A stretch of DNA of 64,000 bases from Salisapilia sapeloensis (Eukaryota; Oomycota; Peronosporomycetes; Peronosporales; Salisapiliaceae): assembly GCA_023334545.1 (NCBI GenBank), contig JAADVB010000079.1, forward strand, positions 1-64,000, given 5' to 3'. Under the pieces are notes generated by a model. That model saw only the letters and a list, made by a program, of their open reading frames with translations. It did not search any database and was not told the DNA's origin. A program made the translations under genes and the position numbers. Below, piece after piece: positions 12,501 through 20,098 of the stretch (position 1 is the first letter of the stretch; every line of letters begins with the position of its first letter).

Positions 12501-15337
12501 CGACGGCGTTGATCAAAGGGAGAGCGACCGAGCGGGAGCTGAATTTGGCACGCGATGTCTACAGACCAGTTGCGAACGAAGCAAGTATGACATACTTCCT
12601 CATGAATCAACTGTGCAAAATCAGCCACATGTACCGGTACTCGCTGGAAACATTTATGACGTACTTTTGCGTCGCGATGGACAGTGTTAAACAATCCACG
12701 GACGAGGATCAAGCACCATCCGATGCGACAACAAGTGAAACTAATGGCTTGTCGGAGCGAGAGTATGAGGTCGCTGTGGCCCGTGTCCCTCTTTTGATTC
12801 AAGCCCTACGCTGGACCATGTACGAAATGGTGTCAAGAGGTCTCATGGAAGAGCACAAGCTCATCTATCTTTTCCAGCTCGTGCTTGTGCTATTACGACG
12901 CAAAGTTATCGGGGAGACTAGTGGGTTTACGGAAAACCATGCTCGGTTCCTTCTTCAAAGCCCAAAATCGGTCGGCTCCGAGAACACGATTCAGTGGCTG
13001 AGTGAAGCGCAGTGGCAAAGTCTCCAAGCTTTGTCGTCTCTAGACGGCTTCGAACGCTTCGTCAACGACCTCGAAGAGTCTGAAGCTCGCTTCCGAGAGT
13101 GGTACAACTCGCCTCATCCAGAGACCGAAAAGCTTCCGTTGGACTGGAGAGAGCTTGACAAGACATCACCGTTTTGGAAACTGTTGGTCGTCAAAGCCAT
13201 GCGTCCAGACCGAATGACACAAGCGATTTCGAATTTCATCGGAGCCGTGCTTCCGGACGGGTCAGAGTACTTGAACTGTGATGATGAGCTAAGCCACTTT
13301 GCCGTGCTGCAAAGTTCCTTCAAGGAAAGTAAGCCATGGATACCCATGTTCTTTGTCATGTCCTCCGGCTCCAACGTCGTCGGAAATGTGGACCATCTAG
13401 CTCTGTCCGATAACGGACGCATTCGCTCTGTCGATTATCATAGTCTTTCGCTTGGTCAAGGCCAAGAGCTCATGGCGATGGATCTATTGCAGAGAGGGAT
13501 CGAAGCCGGACACTGGGTGCTGCTAAATAACATTCATTTAATGCCGAGTTGGCTCAAAGAGCTGGACAAGTGGTTGGAGCAAGTCGCAAAGATCGGTTCA
13601 AGCCCTGTTTCGGGACTAGACGCTTTGCCTAGCAGAAGAGCAAGTAGTGCAAGAAGAAGTCGAGCAGTGTCGGTATCCGTGGCGACCATCCCGTCGATCC
13701 ATCCTGACTTTCGGTTGTTCGTAACGAGTGATCCGTCTCCTCTGATTCCGATCGGACTACTAGAAAGGTCGATTACGCTTATTAGTGAGCCTCCAACTGG
13801 TCTGAAAGCGAATGTAAAACGCAGCTTTTGCTCTTTTGCGTCCGAAGAATTTGACGAGTTGGAGGCGCGTACTCGAGTGATTTTGTTCGCACTCTGCTAC
13901 TTCCACGGCCTCATGTTGGAACGAGGCAAGTTTGGTGCGATCGGATTCAATCGAAAGTATCCGTTTGCGCAAAGCGATCTATCGGCAAGTGCTACGCTCA
14001 TTACGACCTACATGGATAGCGTGCCAGCTCATATTCCGTGGCAAGACTTGCGGTATTTAGTCGGAGAAATCGTGTACGGTGGACACATCGTCAACGAACG
14101 CGATCGAGTCGTCGCCATGACGTACTTGACATACTATTTACGTGATGAACTCTTCGAGGAGCTCAATATGATCCCATATGCTGATGATTCGAGCCACCGA
14201 AGAGGAAATGCAGACGAATCGCTGCATAAAGTTGAGTTTATCGCTCCAAAGCTATCTTTTACTTTTGAAAAGATGCTGGATCATATCGATCGGTCTCTCT
14301 CGAATGAAACACCCGAGTCGTTCGGGATGCATCCAAACGCCGAAATCGTTTTCCGAACTGCGCAAGGTGAAAAGTTGGTTCAGACAGTATCCCTGCTGTC
14401 GAGTGCAAGCAGTCGATCAGCATCAACGAGGTCTGGAAGTGAAGATGCAGTAAAGATGGTTGCCGAAGGGATGGTGCAGGATATTCTCGATAGCTATCGT
14501 GAAGTACGGTTCGACGTCCCTGATACAATCAGCTTTTCCACGAAAGAGGATAGTCGTGAAAGTGGATCGAATGACGTTGACGAAGTCGATCCATTCCATA
14601 CTGTCGTAACGCAAGAATGCAGATGCATGAACTTACTGCTGCGGACGATGACACGGAGCTTGTTAGAGCTCGAGCAAGGGTTAAAAGGAGAGATTACTAT
14701 CACCGATTCGATGGATGATATGCAAAACTGCTTGTACCTAGACGTCGTACCTCGTCAATGGGAGAAAGTGGGGTTCCCGACGCAAAAGTCACTGGGTCAG
14801 TGGCTCATCAACCTACAGCAGCGTATCGTTCAGCTTCAAGAATGGTATGGAATGGCTCCGGACTTGCCATACTCGATATGGCTGCCGGGACTCTTCCATC
14901 CGCAGTCGCTGCTCACGGCAGTGCTGCAAACCTCCGCGAGGCGAAATGAGGTCGAGCTGGACAAGCTAGAAATTGCCCCGGAGATTACCAAGCGTGCACT
15001 CGAGGCTGTTGATTCTCCGTCGAGGGATGGACTGTTCGTCCATGGGTTATGGCTAGAAGGTGCTCGGTGGGACGTTGGTGGTGGTGTACTGGAACGTGGT
15101 CAACCGAAGGAGATGGCAGTCCCAATGCCAGTGATAAATATTCGAGCAGTGCCAGCAGCAACGGCGGAGGATGGATCTAGCAGTAAGAAGCCGCGAGTGG
15201 CAAACTCGTATGAGTGTCCTGTTTTTCAGACACAGGAGCGAGGTGAAACATACCTGTTCTCTGTACCTCTACGGACAAAGGCTCCACCTGCTAAATGGAT
15301 ACTGGCCGGTGTAGCACTCGTGTTGGAGATAGCTTAA
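503..15337 (+). CDS. Axonemal outer-arm dynein heavy chain, beta (DNAH9/11/17) type
   Basis: A single uninterrupted frame encodes 4944 residues, a flagellar motor that slides doublet microtubules by ATP hydrolysis. The N-terminal tail is followed by the linker and six AAA units. Walker A motifs are visible in AAA1 (GPAGTGKT, about residue 2081), AAA2 (GAAGSGKT, about 2391), AAA3 (GYVGTGKT, about 2748) and AAA4 (GVGGSGKQ, about 3105). AAA1 is followed by CFDEFNRI. The antiparallel coiled-coil stalk lies near 3346-3460 and 3566-3660. The subtype is read from blocks such as LTELKSMGKPPAGV, VDPQLQGITWLRG, FLHTKLSNPHY and the C-terminal YECPVF...KWILAGVAL, which match the beta chain rather than gamma or inner-arm chains. 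It is longer than the usual about 4500 residues because of serine-rich inserts (near 1620, 3730, 4380 and 4630). The start at 503 is the only upstream methionine in frame; the next is about 160 residues later. The gene has no introns. Confidence 0.97.
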   Translation: MQDSARVPDSSRASGTSARDTLSAQSPPEDDVRVAFIRKLVRISFPACSEESLHRQFASDSFAHVLFDFIHIPDTRLLLLTDHGKGTEGSLRVYASPPPKLFASGRPQTILYVIKLQNAALAHERVFEQLTFGTLEGGPLQSLEQYLQNVVIPLVANPHNQKQWPEMVTSSVINNLNTLYANLQITLGKTKGTTRLPLPWDQILVDEEARLVSKNTSNQATNNGKDASTHFFGKDRIHNLESSIITWTKQIKTILSEEPEVVASKSKKFTLIKVGNNKHLGPAAEIEFWTAKARHLNAIFTQLQSASIRRILQSLSSAKSSYSAPFAKLCKEVFQARTEANDNVYYLKSLEPLVQKLLDSPPNEFSAIQPLFQPICHCILLIWKNSRYYNTPARLVILIRQVSNEIIRKATAFIDGKTLIQLADEGELMAARGKLLTCLRVCAHFKSVYFDYKAKSAIEVPVNPWQVPNATVFMRMDSFLERCHDVLDLMQILAQFGTLESVEVGGTKGKTLTTSVYQIYQDFVAAVADIRDVTYDLLDLDERKFDNDFYHFRSQIKELEKRLLSVVRQAFEDAKTIRGQIKCLEGFREILERPRISHELERDYIALLKTYTNDLYNVQHLFLENREHPPLAPNLPPCSGAVSWSRGIAERVRFPMTKIKDMVPRTVLEREEAKDCVKLYTNFLALLQEYEVRTIEQWSDSVEASSKEKLKLPLLRRENLQSPLVHDGSSSSRSPSLAPVPSSHAATGPLAVNFDSALVQLLREVKYFLQLGVDIPEEALAIYKRAEVFRRQTGNLELVVDMYNSIHAQLLPVERPLVKAQLDRMDLALSKGVKSFNWKSHGIDVFLKEVMTDVNDAKVLLGQLKSQQERVDDLLAGWKAPPLLFKPMSKPMSCSDFTQMQQESCREKYSLIKEGGNEIQQSLKETLKCLRISQGSPDWRAYVEFISGMVEDGLCSVVLQSLQLLRDQLDPEIIEKNDLSALVEIELDLYGREVVYSPMIESNAAGEGLRDVVLKRIEGILHCSAVFRRLDSVDGTYLKQMRENAQVQLLISDISGFLNANDQKCRDLRKEMLVYEYLWATDLSQMFAEFLMSAWEGGGSPEEKEKAIRNVLRKSDMLSDGSMYAKSDVQNQPMTSQELRLPLFEEKIRFFLALQVEISESKHSREVGFVRVNSLPIKQALSTCVTKWIYTFTQFLQDCVVNQLSWIHAFICRVHIGLDEEIPTEVTTSNIPQSATQRSDGFYIGGGALNAIEDASTALLKCMEYIRDVKIIMKEERVIDFKSIESVVAILKTNEIVFDTAYIGKESVTSFLEQAPVRWDALVNKTFKKKERIQPQQHRMSEAIKAEVSEFQRRMSALQEDFKVSAPFHSPSDNRLSLDNVYEMMDTYQLKLAQVEAKAAHLMELETLFELPVTKNEVLNSTRSDFKLLKQVWDFAAMLETTYTFDWNPQLWTEVDLDALLHRVDDLERLRVELFGRLKTRVNEWPVYKYLEERLTQTATVLPLAKSLRSPILRERHWKHLTVMSRKHADIGSNVSLIVNLSNHASLRLENIFSLELYRCADEVNELIEMASREFKIEQQLSSIETMWTTSSLEFVPLITASSPAKESYSTDSLTGPTTASTTKLLRPSQSTASLLDTQFSAADSNVLFILKPPNALVETLEEHQVQLQSMAGMGKFVEHFKSKVDEWQRLLGTIETVLKRWMSLQRQWSSLESIFLNPVGDIQRQMPSEYQKFVSIDEEMRDLCADAYHNPSVMTVCCAREGREGTLCNLQSELEICQKALNKYLGGKKDAFPRFYFVSNAALLEILANGSYPMRLQAHIGNCFEGIAEFIYEETKTHDGGSDSSQTQYMVAGMVSKEGENVRFTDSHVVHGAVESWFSDLLFVVQETLRHQMLDAVETSALWNVDCPRGSWVFNYPAQIALLAGQIVWTEETEAALEEAENGSEDAIKRYWDVCTVRLEQLIKLVQGQLSALDRQKVITLITIDVHARDVVQHLLVDKVSSNCAFEWQSQLRCYSVNAIASLGATPKRDVQIRICDFQSLYSYEYIGSGGRLVITPLTDRCYVTLTTALRLCLGGAPAGPAGTGKTETTKDLSKALGLPCYVFNCSEQMNYLTMGEIFQGLAQTGAWGCFDEFNRISVEVLSVVATQVQIVLDATSQQKNMRKRASINFGSSAENSTEAASMVFATPAGQCNFFGKTINLIPTVGLFITMNPGYAGRAELPENLKALFRSCAMIKPDLQPICENMLMAEGFLQARALSFKFVALYELGSEMVSDQKHYDWGLRAVKSVLLVAGAARRLQPKVPESRVLMQVLYDFNIPRLLPADSTIFLGLLQDLFASTKMQVIANEELRAKCQVVCSEQVLQPEDGFLRKVLELNEAFQVRHSVMLLGAAGSGKTTIWQSLAASHNVGCLKPVAVYESVNPKAVTADELYGFMNLDHDWKDGALSSIMRNMTTESAPYHLNQLYKWVVLDGDIDAVWIESMNTVMDDNKVLTLVSNERIPLSSSMRLLFEIHSLVNATPATVSRAGIIYLNESDVGWAPAMESWLQKRDSQSEVSILPSLFSKYIYRFMDLMNEFRAQNCVLLPPIATIQTLCCYLEAQLLQLDESQKSPDVLHNSFLYSALWAFGGGLQDDPPQARKSFSAQFKSIAKFKLPNSPNSSRSEQDTGLSGDPNASIGDQDLFDWYYDCATNEFHLWQDDLQNGLPGSTNAVDSMSSSLIVPTVDFKRTQSMIGLLLSNACPVLLAGYVGTGKTALLLDLLKSKEEDVPFIHIAMHHFMTAKDLQFRLEQYLEKRSGRSYGPSGCPRLTFFVDDINMPCPETFGSQTTGALLRQYFDYGGWYDRHDLSMKKVILDVSFVACMNPHATTYTMNPRLLRHFAVLALPAPTKSTMQSIYANLLEFSLHGFADKIKRLGQALISASIDLHLDVCRHFALTADKFYHVFSLRDLNRLFDGLAIARPETFMTNTLKFSRLWLHEVYRVYSDRFSSLNEVQRFTSIVTEITKKYLEEDQAQLFADPLICAGFLEMDARAMNDAGETLNSALVNYGPIQNKQDLVKAVHGKLEEFNESQSVLNLVLFDQALEHVTRIVRIISQSAGHALLVGVGGSGKQSLTRLAAFICQATLTMLQTGTVPNYAQADLKEELKDLCRKAGVRPAKPVVLLISDSQILTEVFLIPLHELLMTGQVSDLFSMDDMDVITGSIRVEAKARGIPDSKADLQAFFWARVKENVRIVLALSPVGADLRERCRKFPSLIHCCTIDWFHAWPKEALIEVASQFLQDMDLSTSVIQENVCHHMAAVHLSVQFASTYYAKTVGRYNYVTPTSFLELINFYRALLADKRQNRERQMQRLEVGLATLRKTARDVSKLQEELKATMKIVEQRKLATDELLEEMGKQRGEAEVKRKRADEERAKATQAADTASSIEAEAATELAAAKPALEGAQQAVNCLNKASLTELKSMGKPPAGVDRVTAAVLMMVKGETRNFSWDNAKKMMARVDLFKQSLEQYDKEHIPSDVVSRVEALISEDPNFTYEKMKTRSVAAANLCVWVINIISFHHVYSRVKPLMDKLEEAKQSKAEADKELSIVQGLVAEVERHLATLQASFREATNERAKVEAEANACQIRLQLAERLVNGLSTENERWSKEMEVLKTGEEALIGNTLLSAAFVSYAGAFDANFRGHLWKRTWLPDILIREIPIALDDYQRQHVLANASDDLQNGNEADLDALKMQTGRYDESVDDEDARPKAVEQDQDFGVVDPVAMLSDSGSVAQWMNEGLPSDRISVENGCIVAACSRWPLLVDPQLQGITWLRGHDFKASNTDPAASSLVVVNCSQKNWLRTIKNGISNGQKILLESLDEVIDPALEPILMRRMHRKGRSLLLRFASDEIEVDPNFRLFLHTKLSNPHYRPEVLAYCTLIDFCVTEQGLEDQILANVVNLEQPNLELEKQKLQQQFNDYQIQLRQLESELLERLAHAPDDILSDVVLIESLEQTKAAANDVTTALIKGRATERELNLARDVYRPVANEASMTYFLMNQLCKISHMYRYSLETFMTYFCVAMDSVKQSTDEDQAPSDATTSETNGLSEREYEVAVARVPLLIQALRWTMYEMVSRGLMEEHKLIYLFQLVLVLLRRKVIGETSGFTENHARFLLQSPKSVGSENTIQWLSEAQWQSLQALSSLDGFERFVNDLEESEARFREWYNSPHPETEKLPLDWRELDKTSPFWKLLVVKAMRPDRMTQAISNFIGAVLPDGSEYLNCDDELSHFAVLQSSFKESKPWIPMFFVMSSGSNVVGNVDHLALSDNGRIRSVDYHSLSLGQGQELMAMDLLQRGIEAGHWVLLNNIHLMPSWLKELDKWLEQVAKIGSSPVSGLDALPSRRASSARRSRAVSVSVATIPSIHPDFRLFVTSDPSPLIPIGLLERSITLISEPPTGLKANVKRSFCSFASEEFDELEARTRVILFALCYFHGLMLERGKFGAIGFNRKYPFAQSDLSASATLITTYMDSVPAHIPWQDLRYLVGEIVYGGHIVNERDRVVAMTYLTYYLRDELFEELNMIPYADDSSHRRGNADESLHKVEFIAPKLSFTFEKMLDHIDRSLSNETPESFGMHPNAEIVFRTAQGEKLVQTVSLLSSASSRSASTRSGSEDAVKMVAEGMVQDILDSYREVRFDVPDTISFSTKEDSRESGSNDVDEVDPFHTVVTQECRCMNLLLRTMTRSLLELEQGLKGEITITDSMDDMQNCLYLDVVPRQWEKVGFPTQKSLGQWLINLQQRIVQLQEWYGMAPDLPYSIWLPGLFHPQSLLTAVLQTSARRNEVELDKLEIAPEITKRALEAVDSPSRDGLFVHGLWLEGARWDVGGGVLERGQPKEMAVPMPVINIRAVPAATAEDGSSSKKPRVANSYECPVFQTQERGETYLFSVPLRTKAPPAKWILAGVALVLEIA

Positions 15338-15405
15338 GAAAGGAGAATCAAGGGAGAATACAGCTTACGTTCATGCCTTTCTATATTTCCTATGACACGA
15401 TCTTC

Positions 15406-16375
15406 TCACAGCCAGTCATCATCTTCGAGACCAGCACCGGTATGTATCGTTGGTCCACCTTGTTTCAAGAAGGGCTGCAAGATAGTGGATGGGACAAAGG
15501 CAACATGGTTCTCGAGCGCCTTTTGCATTCGTACAGTTGGATCGTCCACGTCAGTTGAAGAGACAGGAGGTACAATCCCTTCGATAAGTCCAGCGCACTC
15601 GCCGGAGAGATTAACTGCTGCACCACCACACATACCTTCTTCTAGAACTTCGCGACTGGATGAAAAAGCTTGGTTCTGATCGCTCATACCGACATAGTTA
15701 CCCGGAACGTCCTTTGGAGCTTGTCCTACGCCATCCTCTGTTTCGTCTTCTGCTTCTTCAAACTGACGATGACCCGAGAATATGAGCGTATCGCCAGGTT
15801 GCTGTGCATTCGTTCCTAGTACGAGGGGCTTGAGATGAAACTCATTTGCGTACTCGTTCCATGTTTTGCTGTTTCCGATAAAATCTTCACTAGGATCATC
15901 TCCTAGTGACAGCATAGCAACATCACGCTCCGGGTGAAGAGTGACATGCTTTTGCAGTGGTAGCTCCATTAACACTTTAATGCGTTCATGTGGCCCGTTG
16001 TAAGATGATGGTAGTTCTAGGAGCTGGAGCGAATGGCACACAAACTCTTCACTCACGTGCTGTAGCCAGTCCCACTTGTCTGCAAAGTAAGTTGGAAACC
16101 GCCAAGGACAGGCTACATGTTGACAAGTGAGCACTCGTAAGTTGTCGAAATCGACTGTATCATCGTTATTGGCATTGCTATCAGTGGCTGCGTTGACAAT
16201 AAAGGCAGACCCACTACGACCACGAGACACAAAAGCATTAATTTAGAGCCATTACCTTACATGTTATACAGCATGCTTACCGACTTAGATATTCCAAACT
16301 TTCCATGCCTTCATGGGGCAATCGAAAGCGTGTTGTGAAGGATAAAACAGCGTGTCTACCACGAGCTGCAGCCAT
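15406..16375 (-). CDS. Trypsin-fold protease-like protein with Cys in the nucleophile position (two exons)
   Basis: Exons are 16375-16281 and 16213-15406, joined over a 67-base GT-AG intron (GTAAGC donor, CGTAG acceptor), giving 300 residues from an ATG at 16375. The joined text reads LSRGSAFIVNA, the usual opening strand of trypsin-like (Trypsin_2 type) domains. His64 in LTCQHVA and Asp129 in ERDVAML fit the catalytic His and Asp. The segment that normally reads G-x-S-G-G reads GMCGGA, with Cys227 (TGT) in place of Ser. The protein has no signal peptide and ends in an acidic tail (GLEDDDWL). It could be a cysteine-nucleophile protease of chymotrypsin fold or an inactive relative; sequence alone does not decide. 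Substrate unknown. It converges on the dynein gene with 68 bases between stops. Confidence 0.72.
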
Positions 16376-17047
16376 TTGGTCGTATTGATCAATTCGTGTT
16401 TCGAGATGTGGACCACGTGCTTTCGATCTAGATTATAGCTCCCACTTGACCTACAAACAAATTACAAATACATAGGGGAACAAAGTTATGATTTTTGCGT
16501 TTGGTATTAAACAGGTGATCTCGTTAACTCTAAGCATGTTTGGGCTCCAATTGCCAATCTGTTCAAAGTTACAAATGGGCAGCTCCATTTGCTTACTTTT
16601 GTATGTTAAGATGGAGTGGAAGTTGCCGTCTGAAGTGTCGCTTCTCTGCTTAAAATAATTCCAAGCCACCTAACACGCTAAGCTTTCTTTCACCAGTCAC
16701 ATCGGCAGGAGAACCCAATAGGATTTCACGGGATTTAAATCTAAATAAATTCTTTGTCTAAAAAGTATTAAAGCCACCTCAAAAGGTTTCTTGAATTTGT
16801 GTTGAGCATGATCAAAAATCGTGCGTAGAAGTAAGCATAAGCAAAGCTTCCATCTAAGCAGGTTTTTAGTTCCTTTGATGCCTAATGCGAATTCATTCAC
16901 ATTATAATGATCTAATATTAACTTAGACTTTGTAACGATAGAAAGCCGTTGTATTTGCTCGTGGAGTCACACCGATGCCTTCGATTTCGTTCATAAGACA
17001 AATTTCTTCATCCAGCAAACGGCACATATACCAACAATAGCAAAGTC
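16376..17047. other. Divergent intergenic region between protease-like gene and channel gene
   Basis: About 670 AT-rich bases. It must hold the promoters of the minus-strand protease-like gene and the plus-strand channel gene. No exon with coding character and no RNA gene was recognised. Confidence 0.45.
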
Positions 17048-20000
17048 ATGGAAGACGAGCGGGGACAAAGCTTTTCGCCACTAGACACCCTTTCAAACGG
17101 TGAAAATTCATCAATGGATTCTGAATGGCAAGCTAGTAGAATATCTTCGATAAAATATGAGTCAGACGCTCATGGTTCAGTTAAAAGGGTTTCCTCTCCT
17201 CGTGACGACATCGATTCTAAAGAGTTGACGAAGCGTGGGCTAGATGACAACCATAAAGTAGTTGCTGGTCACTCTCTAGCTCCTGCAGAAGAGAATATTA
17301 CGCAATTAAGTGCAGATTCTCTAGATGGAGACACAGCGCAGAAGGGGTCGTCATATAAGCTTTTCCGAAGTCATACTTGTAAGGAAACGTCTCCCACTCG
17401 TATGAATAGGACATTGAGGAGAGGTAGTTCCAGCTTTGATTCTGCTAAACTGAAAGCGATGCTGGAAAAATCTCCACCGAAACAAAAGCAAATGCAAGCC
17501 CTGATGCATAGCAAAGTGACCACAAAGTTCCAGGTTCGCCGGTTGCGTAAAACATCATCAATTTCAGAGTTGAGAAAGAGCGAAGAACACAAAGCACACT
17601 CTGTTCGAGAAAGACGATCAAGCAATGCTGAAAGGTTTCGTGTTCTACCTGTTGATAATACACAGCAAATGGAAGCTCAAAGGGACAATGAATTAGGTCT
17701 TGGCAAGGGCTCTGCAGCTCATGGCGACCATCCGCTTCCCACGAAGAGATATTCATCTAGTAGGGCATTTTCAAGCGAAGTTTTGTCTGAAAAGGGAGAT
17801 TTGAATACTCCGACTGTTGTTGAACACAGTCCAAGTGCTGAAACGTCCCGAAGTATGGCATATTTGCGGCGAAATGTGGAACGTGGTTATGCCCAAGCTG
17901 GGCTGCATCTTACAGTCAAAGAGGCAGTCCTAAAGCAATTTCGAGCTTTAATATCGAAGTTACCGACGCCTTTGTCCCCCTTCTCAGTGCTGTCGTATAT
18001 TCGCTATCTTATCATGCCCTTCTGCTACGTCCTAAGTGTGATATGCTCTCCACTTCAACTGCCATTTTACAACGACAATGTATGGTGGCTTGATCAAATA
18101 GAGAAAACAATTGAAGTGCTACTATTGCTCGACCTCGGAATGCTTTTAAACACAGCATTTTTAAACTGCAAGGGTGAGCTCGTGTATTCTCGGCGCCTGA
18201 TCGTCAAGCGATTCAAAGTACGCTTAGTTTTGCTGGCAGTCTCTTCCATTCCGATAAGGTGGATCATGTACATTTTTGCTATCAGTCAAGGAGGGTTTTT
18301 GACCTATTACGACCGTTTCTTACAAGGTTTTCTTCGGTTCACTCGTGCCTATTGGTTTTTTCAAACCACTGCGCAAGTCCTTGTGACTCATGCAAAACGT
18401 CTCGACAGTCTAGTTTTTGAATGGCTTCAATATTCTCAAACTGCACATTTGATTCGCTTCGTCGCAATCATTGCGATGATATTTTTGATGGATCACTACG
18501 CAGCTTGCACTTGGTGGTATTTGTCCATCACACCTAGATCATTAGAAAATCTTACTTTTGACAATTATATGGACCACTTCTATGACGTAGTATGCCTTTT
18601 GAACGGAGAAAGGCTAAATCTGACTACTACCACCCAGAAAATTTTTGCTTCCGTGGCTGGGGTGGTCGGTGTCTTTGTTATGGGCGTTGTACTTGGATAC
18701 GTAACTATGCTGCTCGACAGCTTTTTTTCGAATCGAATGCGCTTTCAGCGCAACATGGAACTAACCGTAACAATGATGAAGAAGATGAAGCTGCCTTCCT
18801 CACTCCGCGACCGCGTTTCTCAGCTATACAGACATCTTTGGAACGAATACCAGTCTACCAACAAAAACGTCAATGGATTTACTAAATGCCTAAACGATAA
18901 CCTCGCCTTTGAAGTCATCTTGTACAAGTACATGGACATCGTCATGCACGTTCCAATCTGGGCAGATTGCAGTTCTGACTTTTTAAAGCAGATCATGAGC
19001 AACCTTGAAGTGCAAGTATACCTTCCAGATGACTATATTATGCGCAAGGACGAAGTTGGTACCTGTTTCTACATGATTCAGCGGGGTCAGTGTGAAATGA
19101 AATATGATTTAGCTAGTGTGGACCATGCTTTAACACCCAAGCCGACGGACGATGAGAATTGTCAGATCGCTGGAAACGAAGAACCAGCCTTTGAGATTCA
19201 CTCCGAGTATAACTCAACTGAGTCTTCACAGGAATTTAATGAGGCTGATGGTGAACGAAACATAGCATCCGGGACACCGGCTCAAGATCGTACTTCATCA
19301 ACGCGCGTTCTGCAGCATGGACATTCATTCGGGGAGCTTGCTCTCTTATCCAACTACAACCGAACTTCGGCTGTTCGCGCATTGACGCACGTAGAAATAT
19401 GCACTCTTACACAAGAAAAGTTCCAGGCAATCCTTGAACGCTACCCCATCGATCGTCGCCGAGTGCTATTCCAACTTCTTCGGACGCACATGGTAACAAA
19501 TCTGGAAGTTAATGGACGATGTCCATTATTACAACAAATGGACAAAGTGAAAGGAAGTTTGGATAAAGGCATGTCGGCTGATGAAGCTGCCTTGCGTATA
19601 GCTACCTTTATAACAGACAACACTTCCAATACTACACTCCGATATTGTATCGACAACAAGTTGAATTGGCAGTCTAATCCAGTTGATAAAGCAAACATTA
19701 CTAGAGGCGAGAGTTGTAAGAATCTAGAGCGTCAAAATCAATACGAAAAGCGGACACCGTCGACTCATCACATGAAGGCGGGTTATGTCTGTGGTGACTC
19801 AAGTGACCGTAAAGATGGGGATAATAGCGTGGTGATACTAAAATCCTTGTACGACCTGATAATCCAACAAACGAACGAGCTAAACGCACTAAGGACAGAG
19901 ATGAAGGATTTAAAAACGGAATTCATTTCTTTCAAAGATACCGGCCGCCTTGAAGACGACGCAAGTCAGGGAAACGAAACAAGAAGTATTCGACCTGATG

Positions 20001-20098
20001 TGCCCTTGCTCAGCTTAAATACTTGTGGACATTCCTCTACAAATGGTGGAAGTAGCCTATCTCCGGGAATTGAGTCAAGAAGAGATGATTCCCGTTGA
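17048..20098 (+). CDS. Six-TM cyclic-nucleotide-binding-domain channel lacking a canonical K+ filter
   Basis: The 1016-residue protein has a long Ser/Arg-rich cytosolic N-terminus (1-310), a six-helix channel domain (about 315-560), a C-linker (about 560-640) and a cyclic-nucleotide-binding fold (about 650-805). In the latter, FGELALL is followed by RTSAVRA, matching the phosphate-binding cassette. The CNBD carries an acidic insertion of about 65 residues (690-755) before that cassette. The pore loop between S5 and S6 (about 504-529) reads YDVVCLLNGERLN and then TTTT, with no GYG or GFG. The architecture is that of HCN/CNG/EAG relatives acting in a membrane; conduction, if any, is unlikely to be classically K+-selective. 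The C-terminus has a heptad-like segment near 945-965. The TGA at 20096-20098 is followed in the same frame by 114 more open codons (see separate entry). Confidence 0.88.
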   Translation: MEDERGQSFSPLDTLSNGENSSMDSEWQASRISSIKYESDAHGSVKRVSSPRDDIDSKELTKRGLDDNHKVVAGHSLAPAEENITQLSADSLDGDTAQKGSSYKLFRSHTCKETSPTRMNRTLRRGSSSFDSAKLKAMLEKSPPKQKQMQALMHSKVTTKFQVRRLRKTSSISELRKSEEHKAHSVRERRSSNAERFRVLPVDNTQQMEAQRDNELGLGKGSAAHGDHPLPTKRYSSSRAFSSEVLSEKGDLNTPTVVEHSPSAETSRSMAYLRRNVERGYAQAGLHLTVKEAVLKQFRALISKLPTPLSPFSVLSYIRYLIMPFCYVLSVICSPLQLPFYNDNVWWLDQIEKTIEVLLLLDLGMLLNTAFLNCKGELVYSRRLIVKRFKVRLVLLAVSSIPIRWIMYIFAISQGGFLTYYDRFLQGFLRFTRAYWFFQTTAQVLVTHAKRLDSLVFEWLQYSQTAHLIRFVAIIAMIFLMDHYAACTWWYLSITPRSLENLTFDNYMDHFYDVVCLLNGERLNLTTTTQKIFASVAGVVGVFVMGVVLGYVTMLLDSFFSNRMRFQRNMELTVTMMKKMKLPSSLRDRVSQLYRHLWNEYQSTNKNVNGFTKCLNDNLAFEVILYKYMDIVMHVPIWADCSSDFLKQIMSNLEVQVYLPDDYIMRKDEVGTCFYMIQRGQCEMKYDLASVDHALTPKPTDDENCQIAGNEEPAFEIHSEYNSTESSQEFNEADGERNIASGTPAQDRTSSTRVLQHGHSFGELALLSNYNRTSAVRALTHVEICTLTQEKFQAILERYPIDRRRVLFQLLRTHMVTNLEVNGRCPLLQQMDKVKGSLDKGMSADEAALRIATFITDNTSNTTLRYCIDNKLNWQSNPVDKANITRGESCKNLERQNQYEKRTPSTHHMKAGYVCGDSSDRKDGDNSVVILKSLYDLIIQQTNELNALRTEMKDLKTEFISFKDTGRLEDDASQGNETRSIRPDVPLLSLNTCGHSSTNGGSSLSPGIESRRDDSR

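Noticed and set aside
12296-12802. 168-codon minus-strand frame inside the dynein gene
   Set aside because: Overlaps strongly conserved dynein AAA5 coding sequence on the other strand; no motifs of its own.
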